Shown: positions 28,356 to 37,511, counted from the first letter of the stretch. The stretch is DNA of 64,000 nucleotides from Paraglaciecola sp. (GCA_009993955.1 JAACSL010000010.1:58322-122321); one strand, 5' to 3'. Notes: generated by a model not told the origin, from the letters alone. Numbers and translations are program-made.

Positions 28356-28457
28356 GTTAGCTCTCTTGCATATTTAATGCCTATTCTAGCGCTCGTTATT
28401 CTCGGCTGAGCGTGTTGTACAGCCTATTCAAAACCCACGCAAATAGGATCATCTAGA

Positions 28458-30041
28458 ATGAAAATAACCTGCAAAGCAGCAGCTGGTTTGTTGGCATTAG
28501 CCGTCTCCAGTGCTATTCATGGCGCGGTGGTGCCAGCCGAACAACAAAACAGCCCTTGGTATAGCGACGGGCAAAGCAAACTCGACCATAAACTCGACAC
28601 CAACAACAAATTTAAAGCCAAAAACGTCATCTTATTTGTTGGGGATGGCATGGGTATTTCAACCCTCACTGCCGCGCGCATTCTGAAGGGGCAAATGGCC
28701 GGGCATACTGGCGAAGAAGGCTATTTGAGTTTTGAAACTTTTCCTCATACCGCCTTGGTTAAAACTTACAATGTGGATGCACAAACCCCTGATTCCGCTG
28801 GCACCATGACGGCGATGATGTCGGGTTTGAAAACCGATGTAGGGGTGATTGGTGTAGATGAAGACATCGAGCGTGGTAACTGTGCTACTGTCGCCGGTAA
28901 CGAACTCACCACGGCTTTAGAACTGGCCGAAATCAAAGGTTTGTCTACCGGCATCATTTCTACCGCACGCATTACCCATGCAACCCCCGCCGCCGTGTAT
29001 GCCAAGTCAGCAGACCGCAACTGGGAAGATGATGGTGATATGAGCGACGCCGCCAAAGCGGCTGGCTGCAAAGATATTGCTGATCAGTTGGTTAATTTTG
29101 AACACAATTTAGAACAGCGTTTTCGTGGTGTTGATGTAGACGGTTTAGAGGTAGTCATGGGTGGTGGGCGTCGCTCTTTTTTACCTAAAGATGCGGCGTT
29201 TAACTCCAATGATGCCGTAAGTGCGGTGGAAGGCGACCGCACCGACGGGCGTGATCTCACCGCAGAATGGCAAGCGCTTTATCCAAACGGTGTCTATGTG
29301 ACGGACCAAAGCGGTTTTGATGCCATTGATGCCAATAGCACCAAACAGGTGTTTGCCCTATTCAATGAATCACACATGCAGTATGAAGCTGACCGCGCAA
29401 ATGATGTAGCCGGTGAACCCTCCATTGCACAAATGACCACAAAAGCTATCGACATACTGGATAACAACGACCAAGGCTTTTTCTTGATGGTGGAATCTGG
29501 ACGAATTGACCATGGTCACCACGCCGGCAGTGCTTACAACGCATTGACGGATGCCATTGCTTTGGCAGATGCGGTAGAGGCGGCAGTAGCCAATACCAAT
29601 CCAGATGAAACCTTGATCTTAGTCACCGCCGATCACAGTCATGTATTTACCGTCGCGGGTTACCCCAAACGTGGTAATCCCATTTTAGGCAAGGTCATTT
29701 CAGTAGGGTCAGACACACCGGTACTTGCCGCCGACGGCATGCCCTACACCACCGTCGGCTACAACAACGGCAATGGTTATCACGATCTGGGCACTGCCAC
29801 CGATGCCGACCTCAGTTACAACGAAGCCATCGCCTCTGGCCGTGCAGATTTGAGCGCTGTGGACACTACCCGTTCTGGTTTTCATCAAGAAGCACTGGTG
29901 CCTTTAGGAGATGAAACCCATGCCGGTGAAGATATTACCTTACATGCCACAGGCCCGGGCTCTCAGTTGGTTCAAGGTACCATTGAACAAAGCGTAGTGT
30001 TTCATTTGATCGAGCAAGCGCTTGATTTAATTCAAGAATAG
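28458..30041 (+). CDS. phoA: Alkaline phosphatase, secreted (PhoA family)
   Basis: This 527-residue enzyme has a signal peptide (cleavage after about residue 23, IHGA) and acts in the periplasm. PhoA-type active-site residues are visible: Asp63 in FVGDGMG, the nucleophile Ser113 in TPDSAGT, 'THATPAA', the metal ligands in 'VESGRIDHGHHAG' and 'VTADHSHVF', and the late His in 'ETHAGED'. The histidine after Asp in IDHGHH replaces the E. coli Lys328, as in many marine and animal enzymes. It releases phosphate from organic esters. A PHO-box-like array lies upstream, and a paralogue follows 13 bases downstream. Confidence 0.93.
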   Translation: MKITCKAAAGLLALAVSSAIHGAVVPAEQQNSPWYSDGQSKLDHKLDTNNKFKAKNVILFVGDGMGISTLTAARILKGQMAGHTGEEGYLSFETFPHTALVKTYNVDAQTPDSAGTMTAMMSGLKTDVGVIGVDEDIERGNCATVAGNELTTALELAEIKGLSTGIISTARITHATPAAVYAKSADRNWEDDGDMSDAAKAAGCKDIADQLVNFEHNLEQRFRGVDVDGLEVVMGGGRRSFLPKDAAFNSNDAVSAVEGDRTDGRDLTAEWQALYPNGVYVTDQSGFDAIDANSTKQVFALFNESHMQYEADRANDVAGEPSIAQMTTKAIDILDNNDQGFFLMVESGRIDHGHHAGSAYNALTDAIALADAVEAAVANTNPDETLILVTADHSHVFTVAGYPKRGNPILGKVISVGSDTPVLAADGMPYTTVGYNNGNGYHDLGTATDADLSYNEAIASGRADLSAVDTTRSGFHQEALVPLGDETHAGEDITLHATGPGSQLVQGTIEQSVVFHLIEQALDLIQE

Positions 30042-30054
30042 GCAGGAGAAAAAT

Positions 30055-31965
30055 ATGAAGAATTTTAAATTGAGCTTGGTCGCCCTCGCTTTAATCGGTC
30101 TCACTGCCTGTGGTGACGGTGACGATGGAAAAGATGGCACAAACGGCACAAATGGAGCCAACGGCGCCAATGGCAGCAATGGCTTCAATAGCTTAGTGAT
30201 GCAAACCGCCTTGTCGGTGGGTGATACCCAGTGCCCCAATAGTGGAGTCAAAATTGACTCTGGTTTAGACAGCAATAGTAACGGCTCCATGGATGCAGCT
30301 GAGATCACCGCCACTGAGTTTGTGTGTTCGCCAGGCGTGACACAAGTTAACACCAGCGAATTGCTTACCAACCTCAACAATGACTGGTTTGTCGCCGGGC
30401 AACAACAAGTGGTAAAAGCCAAACAAACATGGTTAGACGCTACCACCAGCAGCGCGGCAAAATCCGGGGCTAACCAACCAGCACTGGCAGCTAAATCCAT
30501 CTCTAGTCTGCGTGGTAGCGCCAAAAACGTGATCTTATTTGTCGGCGATGGCATGGGTGTATCAACGGTGACAGCGGCGCGCATATTAGAAGGCCAAATG
30601 AAAGGTATGCAGGGAGAAGAAAACCAATTGTCATTTGAAAAATTCCCGTTTGCCGGCTTAGCAAAAACCTACAACGTGGATTCACAAACGCCCGATTCTG
30701 CTGGCACCATGACGGCGATGATGAGTGGCGTTAAAACTGACATTGGTGTCATCGGTGTGAGCGAAGCCGTGGAACGAGGTGATTGCACCACCGTTGCTGG
30801 CCACGAATTGGTCACAGCGCTAGAACTGGCGGAAATTGCTGGTAAATCTACTGGCATCGTGTCTACTGCTCGTATCACCCATGCCACGCCTGCCGCCACG
30901 TTTGCTAAATCGGCTGATCGTGATTGGGAAGACGACGGTGACATGCCGGCGGCGGCCATCGCGGCTGGCTGCAAAGACATCGCTGATCAACTTATTAATT
31001 TCGAGAACTATCTCGAAACACGGATTGGCGGCATTGACGTTGACGGAATGGAAGTCATCATGGGCGGCGGTCGCCGTAGCTTTTTACCCAAAGATGCCGC
31101 CTTCAACAGCGGTGATCAAGTAAGTGCGGTGGAAGGGGATCGCACTGACGGACGTGATCTAACCGCGGAATGGCAAGCCAAGTACAGTGATGGCGTATAT
31201 GTCATGGATCAAGCAGGGTTTGATGCAGTGGATCCAAGCAACACCCACAAGCTCTTCGCCTTGTTTAATGAATCTCACATGCAATATGAAGCTGATCGCA
31301 GCAATGATGTTGCTGGTGAGCCGTCTATTGCACAAATGACCGAAAAAGCCATCGATATCTTAGATAACAATCAAGAGGGGTATTTCTTGATGGTTGAATC
31401 TGGTCGTATCGATCACGGTCATCACGCTGGCAATGCCTACACCGCTCTAACGGATACCATTGCATTTTCTGACGCCATTCAAAAAGCGGTGGAAATGAGC
31501 GACATGAGTCAAACATTGATCATTGTTACCGCTGACCATGGCCACGTATTCACTATCGCTGGTTATCCAAAACGTGGCAATCCCATATTGGGTAAAGTGG
31601 TGAATGTCGGTGCCAGTGAACCAGCCTTGGCAGCTGACAATCTACCCTATACAACCTTGGCCTATACCAATGGCAATGGGTTTCGTGACTTAGGCGCAGA
31701 AACCGATGGTGACGAAGGCTATAATGTGCCGATTGCCGCAGGTCGCCATGATCTGACAGATGTTGACACCACAACTCCAGGTTTTCACCAAGAAGCCTTA
31801 ATTCCTTTGAGTTCAGAAACCCACTCCGGGGAAGACGTTGGGATTTTTGCTGCTGGCCCAGCGGCCTTGTTAGTTAACGGTACCAACGAACAAAGCATGA
31901 TTTATCATGTGATGGACTTTGCCGCTGACCTGAGCGTTAAGGCCAACGCCAAGCAAGTTCAATAA
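30055..31965 (+). CDS. Alkaline phosphatase lipoprotein with collagen-like N-terminal segment
   Basis: This 636-residue protein is a paralogue of the gene before it, with long shared stretches such as 'GGGRRSFLPKDAAFN' and 'GDRTDGRDLTAEWQA'. It has a lipobox LTAC (Cys20), then triplets ending in Gly (DDG, KDG, TNG, TNG, ANG, ANG, SNG) that look like a short collagen-like stalk. Next comes a small domain with two cysteines and an EF-hand-like loop DSNSNGSMDAAE, close to DUF7151. The phosphatase domain starts near 160 (FVGDGMG) with all catalytic motifs intact (PDSAGT, GRIDHGHHAG, TADHGHVF, ETHSGED). Anchoring at the outer membrane is inferred. It shares a promoter with the first phosphatase and ends at a strong terminator. 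Confidence 0.92.
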   Translation: MKNFKLSLVALALIGLTACGDGDDGKDGTNGTNGANGANGSNGFNSLVMQTALSVGDTQCPNSGVKIDSGLDSNSNGSMDAAEITATEFVCSPGVTQVNTSELLTNLNNDWFVAGQQQVVKAKQTWLDATTSSAAKSGANQPALAAKSISSLRGSAKNVILFVGDGMGVSTVTAARILEGQMKGMQGEENQLSFEKFPFAGLAKTYNVDSQTPDSAGTMTAMMSGVKTDIGVIGVSEAVERGDCTTVAGHELVTALELAEIAGKSTGIVSTARITHATPAATFAKSADRDWEDDGDMPAAAIAAGCKDIADQLINFENYLETRIGGIDVDGMEVIMGGGRRSFLPKDAAFNSGDQVSAVEGDRTDGRDLTAEWQAKYSDGVYVMDQAGFDAVDPSNTHKLFALFNESHMQYEADRSNDVAGEPSIAQMTEKAIDILDNNQEGYFLMVESGRIDHGHHAGNAYTALTDTIAFSDAIQKAVEMSDMSQTLIIVTADHGHVFTIAGYPKRGNPILGKVVNVGASEPALAADNLPYTTLAYTNGNGFRDLGAETDGDEGYNVPIAAGRHDLTDVDTTTPGFHQEALIPLSSETHSGEDVGIFAAGPAALLVNGTNEQSMIYHVMDFAADLSVKANAKQVQ

Positions 31966-31981
31966 TTGACGTTTAATGCCC

Positions 31982-32013
31982 AAAGGGTGTAGCCAGCGCT
32001 GCGCCCTTTTTTT
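31982..32013 (+). terminator. Strong rho-independent terminator after the phosphatase pair
   Basis: AAAGGGTGTAGC pairs with GCTGCGCCCTTT (12-base stem with two G-U pairs) around a CAGC loop, followed by a run of T. It starts 16 bases after the stop of the second phosphatase gene. Confidence 0.85.
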
Positions 32014-32030
32014 GTAGCGATGGAGTTCAT

Positions 32031-32747
32031 ATGCACTATTTTTTGATCATGCTTAGTTTGTTTAGTCTTAGTGTTAGTGCTAACGAATGTGCAGTTGATG
32101 CCAATCAATTGCGCGCTGACTATCAAATGAACAGTAGCCAAAACGGTCAACTTGGCCAACAACAAACCCTGATTTTATGGCGTCAAGGGGCAAGCGTTGC
32201 CCAGCAACACCCAAACCTTGGGGTAAGTGAGTCATGGTATTTACTCAACAATCAGCAAATAAAAGCCACACGCTTTTTTGATAATAAACAACGTGCTATT
32301 GAGTATCAGCCCGGAGAACAAGTGCACGGTAAACGAGAGCGTGATTGGTCTTATCGCTTTCAATTGATTAGTGACCAGTTATTTACGCAGTTACAGCTGG
32401 AGACACAAACCGGCAGTGGCTGTGATTTACTGCAAGTTTGGCGCGGTGAGACCGCACAAGGTAGGATTAAACTGCACTGGTTACCAGCCTTGAAATTGGT
32501 TAATTATTTGAGTTATCAAGCAGGTAAAAACCATGATGAGTGGACACTTGTTGCGTATTCGACCGACCCTGACAACATTCAACAGTTTTTTAGCCAACGG
32601 GATGGTTATCAAACCACTGACTACGCCGACATTGGCGACGATCATAGCGATCCATTTTTAGCCAAGATGATCAATCTAGGTTTTATTGAACACAGTGCCT
32701 CTGGCTTCTACACGGCTGAGGGTGAAGCGATAGCGGGTGAGCATTAA
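32031..32747 (+). CDS. Periplasmic protein of unknown function
   Basis: I do not recognise this 238-residue protein. It has a signal peptide (MHYFLIMLSLFSLSVSA) and two cysteines early and mid-chain (NECAVDA and SGCDLL) that could pair. The mature part is rich in aromatic residues and beta-strand patterns ('ESWYLLNNQQIKATRFF', 'DWSYRFQLISDQLFTQLQLE'). The C-terminal part contains 'DPFLAKMINLGFIEHSASGFY'-like sequence (ending FIEHSASGFYT). GGAG lies seven bases before the ATG. It is separated from the phosphatases by a strong terminator, so it is independently expressed. Confidence 0.7.
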   Translation: MHYFLIMLSLFSLSVSANECAVDANQLRADYQMNSSQNGQLGQQQTLILWRQGASVAQQHPNLGVSESWYLLNNQQIKATRFFDNKQRAIEYQPGEQVHGKRERDWSYRFQLISDQLFTQLQLETQTGSGCDLLQVWRGETAQGRIKLHWLPALKLVNYLSYQAGKNHDEWTLVAYSTDPDNIQQFFSQRDGYQTTDYADIGDDHSDPFLAKMINLGFIEHSASGFYTAEGEAIAGEH

Positions 32748-32757
32748 CGGTAGTTTA

Positions 32758-32789
32758 AAAGACCGGGCTTAAGCATAAGTCCGGTCTTT
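32758..32789. terminator. Bidirectional terminator between convergent genes
   Basis: AAAGACCGGGCTTA and TAAGTCCGGTCTTT form a 14-base stem with one G-T pair and an AGCA loop. It lies between two converging genes and has A/T flanks on both sides. Confidence 0.75.
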
Positions 32790-32808
32790 GCTCGTTGAGC
32801 CAGCATCG

Positions 32809-33552
32809 TTAATATTTAAGTGTGGCGAAAACGTTGTTTTGTTTGAGTGTTGCTAAACCATCCGACAAGTTTGTCGCCAGAGCGGTTTTACCCGAATGTT
32901 TAGACAGCACCAGATAGCCATCAGCACTGACTACTTCAACATAGTCTGCTTGTTGAATGCGATGTTGAGTGTCGTATTCTTCGAGGTAAGGCACAATGCT
33001 CTCGCGCATGTGAATGAAGGTATCAATTCGTCCATTTTGTAACAAGGCAAATAAGGTTTGTACGTCAGGGGCTTCCACCACAGTCAGACTGGTGTCGCTA
33101 TCAAATTGCGCAAAATGTTGACTACCACGCAGTTTACCAATCACCAATTTGCGCAAATCTGCATAAGTTGCAATGCTAATCGCCGTGTCTACTTGATAAA
33201 AAGCAAAAGCCGAACTGGCGTTAAAAATAGCGGGTTTTAAAAACAACAAGTCACGTTCACGTTCAGCGCTTTGAGATAACCCTGCTAACAAATCAATTTT
33301 GCCATGTTTGACTAAGCTGACGCAGCGTGCCCAGGGGCAAAAAACAAATTCGATACGCACACCAGCTTCTTTGCCTAGCTGTTTGGCGATAGTCACAAGG
33401 CTCCCCTTAGCCTGCCCCTGTTCATCTTTATAGTTATAGGGTGGGCTGTGATCGAAGCCCATGCTTAATACCGGCAATTCCTTAGCAACACAATTGGCTA
33501 TCAACAACTTAGCGCTGCAAAACATGGCCAGTAATAAACAACGATTTTTCAA
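32809..33552 (-). CDS. Periplasmic substrate-binding protein (SBP_bac_3 type), stand-alone
   Basis: This 247-residue protein starts at a TTG (33552) with a signal peptide (MKNRCLLLAMFCSAKLLIANCVA). The binding-protein fold is shown by 'FDHSPPYNYKDEQGQAKGSL', 'FVFCPWARCVSLVKHGKIDLL' and 'SQSAERERDLLFL'. It is the third such orphan in the window and has no permease or ATPase neighbour. Two cysteines flank CPWARC, a variation of the LPW-R motif of its relatives. A perfect ten-base palindrome CCTTATAAGG lies about 20 bases upstream of the start. Confidence 0.75.
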   Translation of the reverse strand: MKNRCLLLAMFCSAKLLIANCVAKELPVLSMGFDHSPPYNYKDEQGQAKGSLVTIAKQLGKEAGVRIEFVFCPWARCVSLVKHGKIDLLAGLSQSAERERDLLFLKPAIFNASSAFAFYQVDTAISIATYADLRKLVIGKLRGSQHFAQFDSDTSLTVVEAPDVQTLFALLQNGRIDTFIHMRESIVPYLEEYDTQHRIQQADYVEVVSADGYLVLSKHSGKTALATNLSDGLATLKQNNVFATLKY

Positions 33553-33732
33553 AATAATCCCAATCCTTATAAGGGGTGAGTGGACATTTTACCTCAGTTG
33601 ACCGGGAATAACGAACGATGAACTGCGACAAAAATGTAAACATGACAGACATTCACCCTTCACACAGGCATTGAATCCTTGCGACTTACTTGATAGAAAT
33701 GCGCCACCGTCTTAATTTTTGGTCAGATCTTC

Positions 33733-35301
33733 ATGTTACGTCTTTGCGTGTTTATTTATCTTGCTTTTACGTTATGCGCCTGTTCGTCGCTGCCTGCCAA
33801 GGTTGTCAGTCGTCAAGCCGAGCCCTCTATTGCACAACAGATGCAGCGAACGATGCAAGCCTACGCGACTACTGGCATGGTTTTGTCTGTACTCGAACCA
33901 AATAAACCACCCACGATTCTAGCCTTTGGCAAAGCCAACCAAGCTACAGGAGAGGTTGTCACCACCGATACATTGTTTCCTATTGCCTCCATTTCTAAGG
34001 CATTTACCACCACGGCCTTAGCCATTTTGGTGGATCGAGGTCAATTAGAATGGGATGCGCCACTACAACGTTACATCCCAGAATTTGCTATGTACGATCC
34101 TTGGGTCAGTCAGCATTTCACAGTGCGCGATGCCCTCACTCACCGTTCAGGTTTACCCCTCGGAGCAGGTGATTTGTTGTTCTGGCCGGATGGCGCACCT
34201 AGCTCGGCAGATATCTTGAAGGCCCTGCCCTACATGAAACCCACCAGCGCTTTTCGCACCGAATTTGCCTATGACAATCTGTTATATGTGATTGCCGGAG
34301 AGTTAGTGCAACGAATTTCAGGGCAAAGTTGGGCAGATTTTGTAAGCACTGAACTGTTTGAACCCATCGGCTTAAGCCAGTGTGCGGCAGACGTATCGCG
34401 CATTAAACCCGGGCAAAAAGTTGTCACAGGTCATGAGCGTTCACCGAGTGATCACCAGGGCATACCCATAGACGAGAATATGCTGTTCGCCCCATCGATG
34501 GCAGCGGCGGCAGGTATTTATTGTACGGCCGCTGATATGTTGGTGTGGGGAAAATTCTGGCTAGATGGTGCAAAGACCAAAGAGGGTAAGTCACTGCTGA
34601 GCGAACAACAACGTCAGCAAGTGTGGGCGGGAGTTACCCCGTTGGCGCCTCAGCAACTGCTGATTGATACCGACGCCAGCCACTACTCCATGTATGCCTT
34701 GGGCTGGTTTGTACAAGATTTTCAAGGCACACGCATGATTTCTCACTCTGGTGGCGCCCCCGGTGTCGTGAGTAATTTAATTTTGTTACCTGACCGAGGC
34801 ATCGTGCTTTTTGCATCGAATAATGATTATTATGGGGCGCCTCAGGCTATTACCTTGCAGCTCGCCAATCAATTACTAGGGCAACAACAACATGATTACC
34901 TTGCCATGTCGGCCAGCCGCTTTGTGCGTGGTTTAGCACAAGCCAAAACCCACCTCGACGACGTGCAGACCCTCAAGCCAGGCACCCAAGCAGCTACCCT
35001 GCCCCTCACCGATTATGCTGGCGTGTATGAAGATCCTTGGTATGGTACAGTGACTATTTCTGTGCTGAACGACGCTTTGTACATAGACATGAGTCGCTCA
35101 AGTTTATTAGATGGTCCCTTACGTCACTATCAGGGAGATGCATTTTTGGCAATCTGGCCCAATCGCACTTTGAATGCGGATGCCAAGCTGATGTTCAAAC
35201 TTGAGGCAGGCAAAGTGCTTGGCTTTACCATGCAAGCCATCTCCGCCATCACCGATTTTTCTTATGATTTTCATGATCTTAATTTTAGCAAGGTAAACTA
35301 A
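33733..35301 (+). CDS. Serine beta-lactamase-like hydrolase, lipoprotein
   Basis: This 522-residue protein has a lipobox LCAC (Cys17) and the class C beta-lactamase/D-aminopeptidase fold. The three active-site motifs are SxxK in 'IASISKAFTTT', YxN in 'FAYDNLLYVIAG', and the HxG triad in 'ISHSGGAPG'. After about residue 415 a DUF3471-like C-terminal domain follows ('YAGVYEDPWYGTVTIS'). Members include esterases and peptidases as well as penicillin-interactive enzymes, so antibiotic resistance should not be assumed. Its 3' end overlaps the convergent hydrolase gene by 17 bases. Confidence 0.9.
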   Translation: MLRLCVFIYLAFTLCACSSLPAKVVSRQAEPSIAQQMQRTMQAYATTGMVLSVLEPNKPPTILAFGKANQATGEVVTTDTLFPIASISKAFTTTALAILVDRGQLEWDAPLQRYIPEFAMYDPWVSQHFTVRDALTHRSGLPLGAGDLLFWPDGAPSSADILKALPYMKPTSAFRTEFAYDNLLYVIAGELVQRISGQSWADFVSTELFEPIGLSQCAADVSRIKPGQKVVTGHERSPSDHQGIPIDENMLFAPSMAAAAGIYCTAADMLVWGKFWLDGAKTKEGKSLLSEQQRQQVWAGVTPLAPQQLLIDTDASHYSMYALGWFVQDFQGTRMISHSGGAPGVVSNLILLPDRGIVLFASNNDYYGAPQAITLQLANQLLGQQQHDYLAMSASRFVRGLAQAKTHLDDVQTLKPGTQAATLPLTDYAGVYEDPWYGTVTISVLNDALYIDMSRSSLLDGPLRHYQGDAFLAIWPNRTLNADAKLMFKLEAGKVLGFTMQAISAITDFSYDFHDLNFSKVN

Positions 35302-36214
35302 GGCTGCACTGCTGGTTTAGCCAAGTAACAATATCGCTGGTCACCTCATCTCGATTGTTCTCATTAAGTAGTTCATGTCGAGCATGAGCATAGAGCTTCA
35401 AACTGACTTTTGATTGGCCGAGCTGCTGATAAGCCTTTGTTAATTTGGGCAAACCTTTGCCCATCAAGCCTACCGGATCGTCGCTGCCACCGATAAATAA
35501 CATCGGTAAGTCTGCTTGGATGTTTTGTAAACTACCTGGGCGATACAGGGCCACTAAACTGTCTAAAAACGCCTGCCAAAAACCTGTTGAACAGGCAAAA
35601 CCACACAAGGGATCGGCAATGTATTGGTCGACCTCACGCTCATCTCGACTCAACCAATCAAATTCCGTTCTATTTGGCTTAAAGTGCTGATTAAACGAAC
35701 CAAACGATAAAAATTGGATTAACTTGCTGGGTTTATCTTCGCCCACACGCCATTTTTCTATGCCGGCCACTAAGCGACCGAGTCGGCTTAAGCTAGGAGC
35801 TTGTAAATTTGAGGCGCTGAGGATCACGCCGTCAATAGCTTGTGGGTAATGTGTTAAAAACGATTGCACAATAAATGAGCCCATACTGTGCCCAAATAAA
35901 AAGTAGGGGCGGTCGTCATGACACTCGCTAGCTCGCACTTGGGCGATATCTGCCAATATCTGCTGCCAAGTGCTACCTTGCGCCAAGCAACCTAAGCTAT
36001 CGACCTGCAACGAACCGTGACCTCGATGATTGTGTGCCACCACAGCAAATCCCGCTGCCACCAATACTTCAGCAAATCGTGCATAACGCAGCGCATGTTC
36101 TGCCATGCCATGGTTGATATGCACCCATGCCTTGGCTTCGTTATTGGGCCATACGTAAACTTGAATGACGTGACCGTCACTGCTGTTGATTTGTTTTTCA
36201 ATCATCTTATTCAT
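35285..36214 (-). CDS. Alpha/beta hydrolase, monoacylglycerol lipase/lysophospholipase type
   Basis: This 309-residue cytosolic hydrolase shows the serine hydrolase pattern of the monoacylglycerol-lipase (Hydrolase_4) family: 'WVHINHGMAEHALRYARFAEVL' (core HGMAEHALRY), 'NHRGHGSL', the nucleophile elbow 'FGHSMGSFI', the acid in 'FIGGSDDPVG' and the His in 'YAHARHELLNE'. It probably releases fatty acids from glycerolipids. The start could be the ATG at 36214 or the ATG three codons later. The 3' ends of this gene and the beta-lactamase-like gene overlap by 17 bases. Confidence 0.9.
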   Translation of the reverse strand: MNKMIEKQINSSDGHVIQVYVWPNNEAKAWVHINHGMAEHALRYARFAEVLVAAGFAVVAHNHRGHGSLQVDSLGCLAQGSTWQQILADIAQVRASECHDDRPYFLFGHSMGSFIVQSFLTHYPQAIDGVILSASNLQAPSLSRLGRLVAGIEKWRVGEDKPSKLIQFLSFGSFNQHFKPNRTEFDWLSRDEREVDQYIADPLCGFACSTGFWQAFLDSLVALYRPGSLQNIQADLPMLFIGGSDDPVGLMGKGLPKLTKAYQQLGQSKVSLKLYAHARHELLNENNRDEVTSDIVTWLNQQCSLSLPC

Positions 36215-36279
36215 CGATTAAAGGTCTTGTGGAAAACATGCGCCAAAAACGCAGCCAAAGTAAAAAAAACGGTGGGTAT

Positions 36280-36999
36280 TTAGTCAGCCAAGTAATACTC
36301 AACTGTCGACACTACCCTCACCATCTTGATGTGTGGATTATTTTTATCACGGTCACTGATGCTAAATTGCCCTTGTGATGCTTGTTTTATTTTGCCTAAA
36401 CGACTGTGTGAATCAGCCGCAAATTTTTCAGCCACTGCACGTGCATTATTGGTAGCTTGTTCAATCATGGCCGGTTTGATGGCATTTAATTGGCTGAAAA
36501 TGTATTCCACTTGGGCATTGTAATTGTCGCCACTGAACACGATGCCTTCTTTGCCCAGCTCCGATATTGAACTCATCACCTTGCGTACTCTGGTCACATC
36601 ATTTGCGTAGACGGTGATGGTTTGCACCGCGGTATAACGAAACTTTACGTTGTTGTCGCTACCATATTGCTGAGCGTTTTTATCCATAATGGTAGGCGGA
36701 TCGATACTTATCTCGCTGGCATCAATGGCATTAGCTTGTAAAAAATTGATGATTTTTTTACTGCTACTGTCCACTAATGCATAAAGCTTGCTCAGGTCAT
36801 TTTCGGCAAAGGTGAATTGAATGGGCCAGATCACAATATCCGCAGGATACTCCTGTTCCGCCAAGCCTTTTACTGTGACGCTGCGTTCGAATTGCTTCAC
36901 TTCCAGGGCTGCAGATTTTAGGATGTAAGCCAAACCGAGCAAACCCAACACGCAACAGATCCCCAATATTAACGCACTGCCTTTTGACATAGTAGTCAT
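36280..36999 (-). CDS. SIMPL domain (DUF541) protein
   Basis: This 239-residue protein has one N-terminal membrane anchor (residues 8-27) and a periplasmic SIMPL domain ('RSVTVKGLAEQEYPADI', 'YALVDSSSKKIINFLQ', 'YTAVQTITVYANDVTRVRKV', 'QATNNARAVAEKFAADS'). E. coli YggE is a member linked to oxidative-stress tolerance; others form oligomeric channels. The role here is unknown. It lies 65 bases upstream of the lipase-like gene on the same strand. Confidence 0.88.
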   Translation of the reverse strand: MTTMSKGSALILGICCVLGLLGLAYILKSAALEVKQFERSVTVKGLAEQEYPADIVIWPIQFTFAENDLSKLYALVDSSSKKIINFLQANAIDASEISIDPPTIMDKNAQQYGSDNNVKFRYTAVQTITVYANDVTRVRKVMSSISELGKEGIVFSGDNYNAQVEYIFSQLNAIKPAMIEQATNNARAVAEKFAADSHSRLGKIKQASQGQFSISDRDKNNPHIKMVRVVSTVEYYLAD

Positions 37000-37235
37000 G
37001 CACCCACTCCGTTGATATCAACACCATTAGACTATCACGCATCCTTTCATACTCCCTCAACCATGCCAAGTGCTTCAGCCCTTCACCTCAGTAAAAGTAT
37101 GTCATATCGATGTGCAAACCGCGGTGTATGACAACCCGCATTATGGATTTTCGTATTCACACCATGATCAGCTTTGCGTTTGCGCAGGCCTGGGTTAACG
37201 TAGCTTTGTTAACAAACTGTAAAGAAGAGGGTTGC

Positions 37236-37502
37236 ATGGCTTTTTTGAATGAAGCAGCAAAACACGCATATTGGCGGGCAAATATTCGCTTGGTGCTCAA
37301 ACTTTTAAGTATTTGGTTTGTGGTGTCGTTTGGCTGCGGTATTTTGTTGGTTGACTGGCTGAATAGTCTGCAGGTATTTGGCTTTAAGCTTGGCTTTTGG
37401 TTCGCGCAACAAGGAGCGATTTACGTATTTGTGCTGCTGATTTTTGTTTATGTACACAAAATGAATCAGCTTGATAAGCGCTTTAATGTTGACGAGAAAT
37501 AA
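37236..37502 (+). CDS. DUF4212 small subunit of a sodium:solute symporter
   Basis: This 88-residue membrane protein begins at the ATG at 37236 (MAFLNEAAKHAYWRANIRL) with GAGG upstream; the longer frame from 37110 is not supported. It has two transmembrane helices, near 23-43 and 54-75, the W-R-x-N-I/R-L start typical of DUF4212, and a conserved 'GFWFAQQGAIYVFVLLIF' second helix. DUF4212 proteins occur next to large SSS-family symporters and are considered their small subunit. The symporter gene starts nine bases downstream. Confidence 0.88.
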   Translation: MAFLNEAAKHAYWRANIRLVLKLLSIWFVVSFGCGILLVDWLNSLQVFGFKLGFWFAQQGAIYVFVLLIFVYVHKMNQLDKRFNVDEK

Positions 37503-37511
37503 GGCTGGCCA

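Noticed and set aside
30027..30584. Minus-strand open frame of 185 codons opposite the second phosphatase
   Set aside because: It mirrors the collagen-like and catalytic coding sequence; the Pro/Ala repeats are the reverse complement of Gly-rich codons.
33733..35301. Antibiotic-resistance beta-lactamase
   Set aside because: The active-site motifs are shared by many esterases and peptidases, and the DUF3471-like tail and lipobox point away from a typical AmpC.
37110..37235. Longer start for the DUF4212 gene
   Set aside because: The extra 42 residues do not fit the family, and GAGG lies before the internal ATG at 37236.
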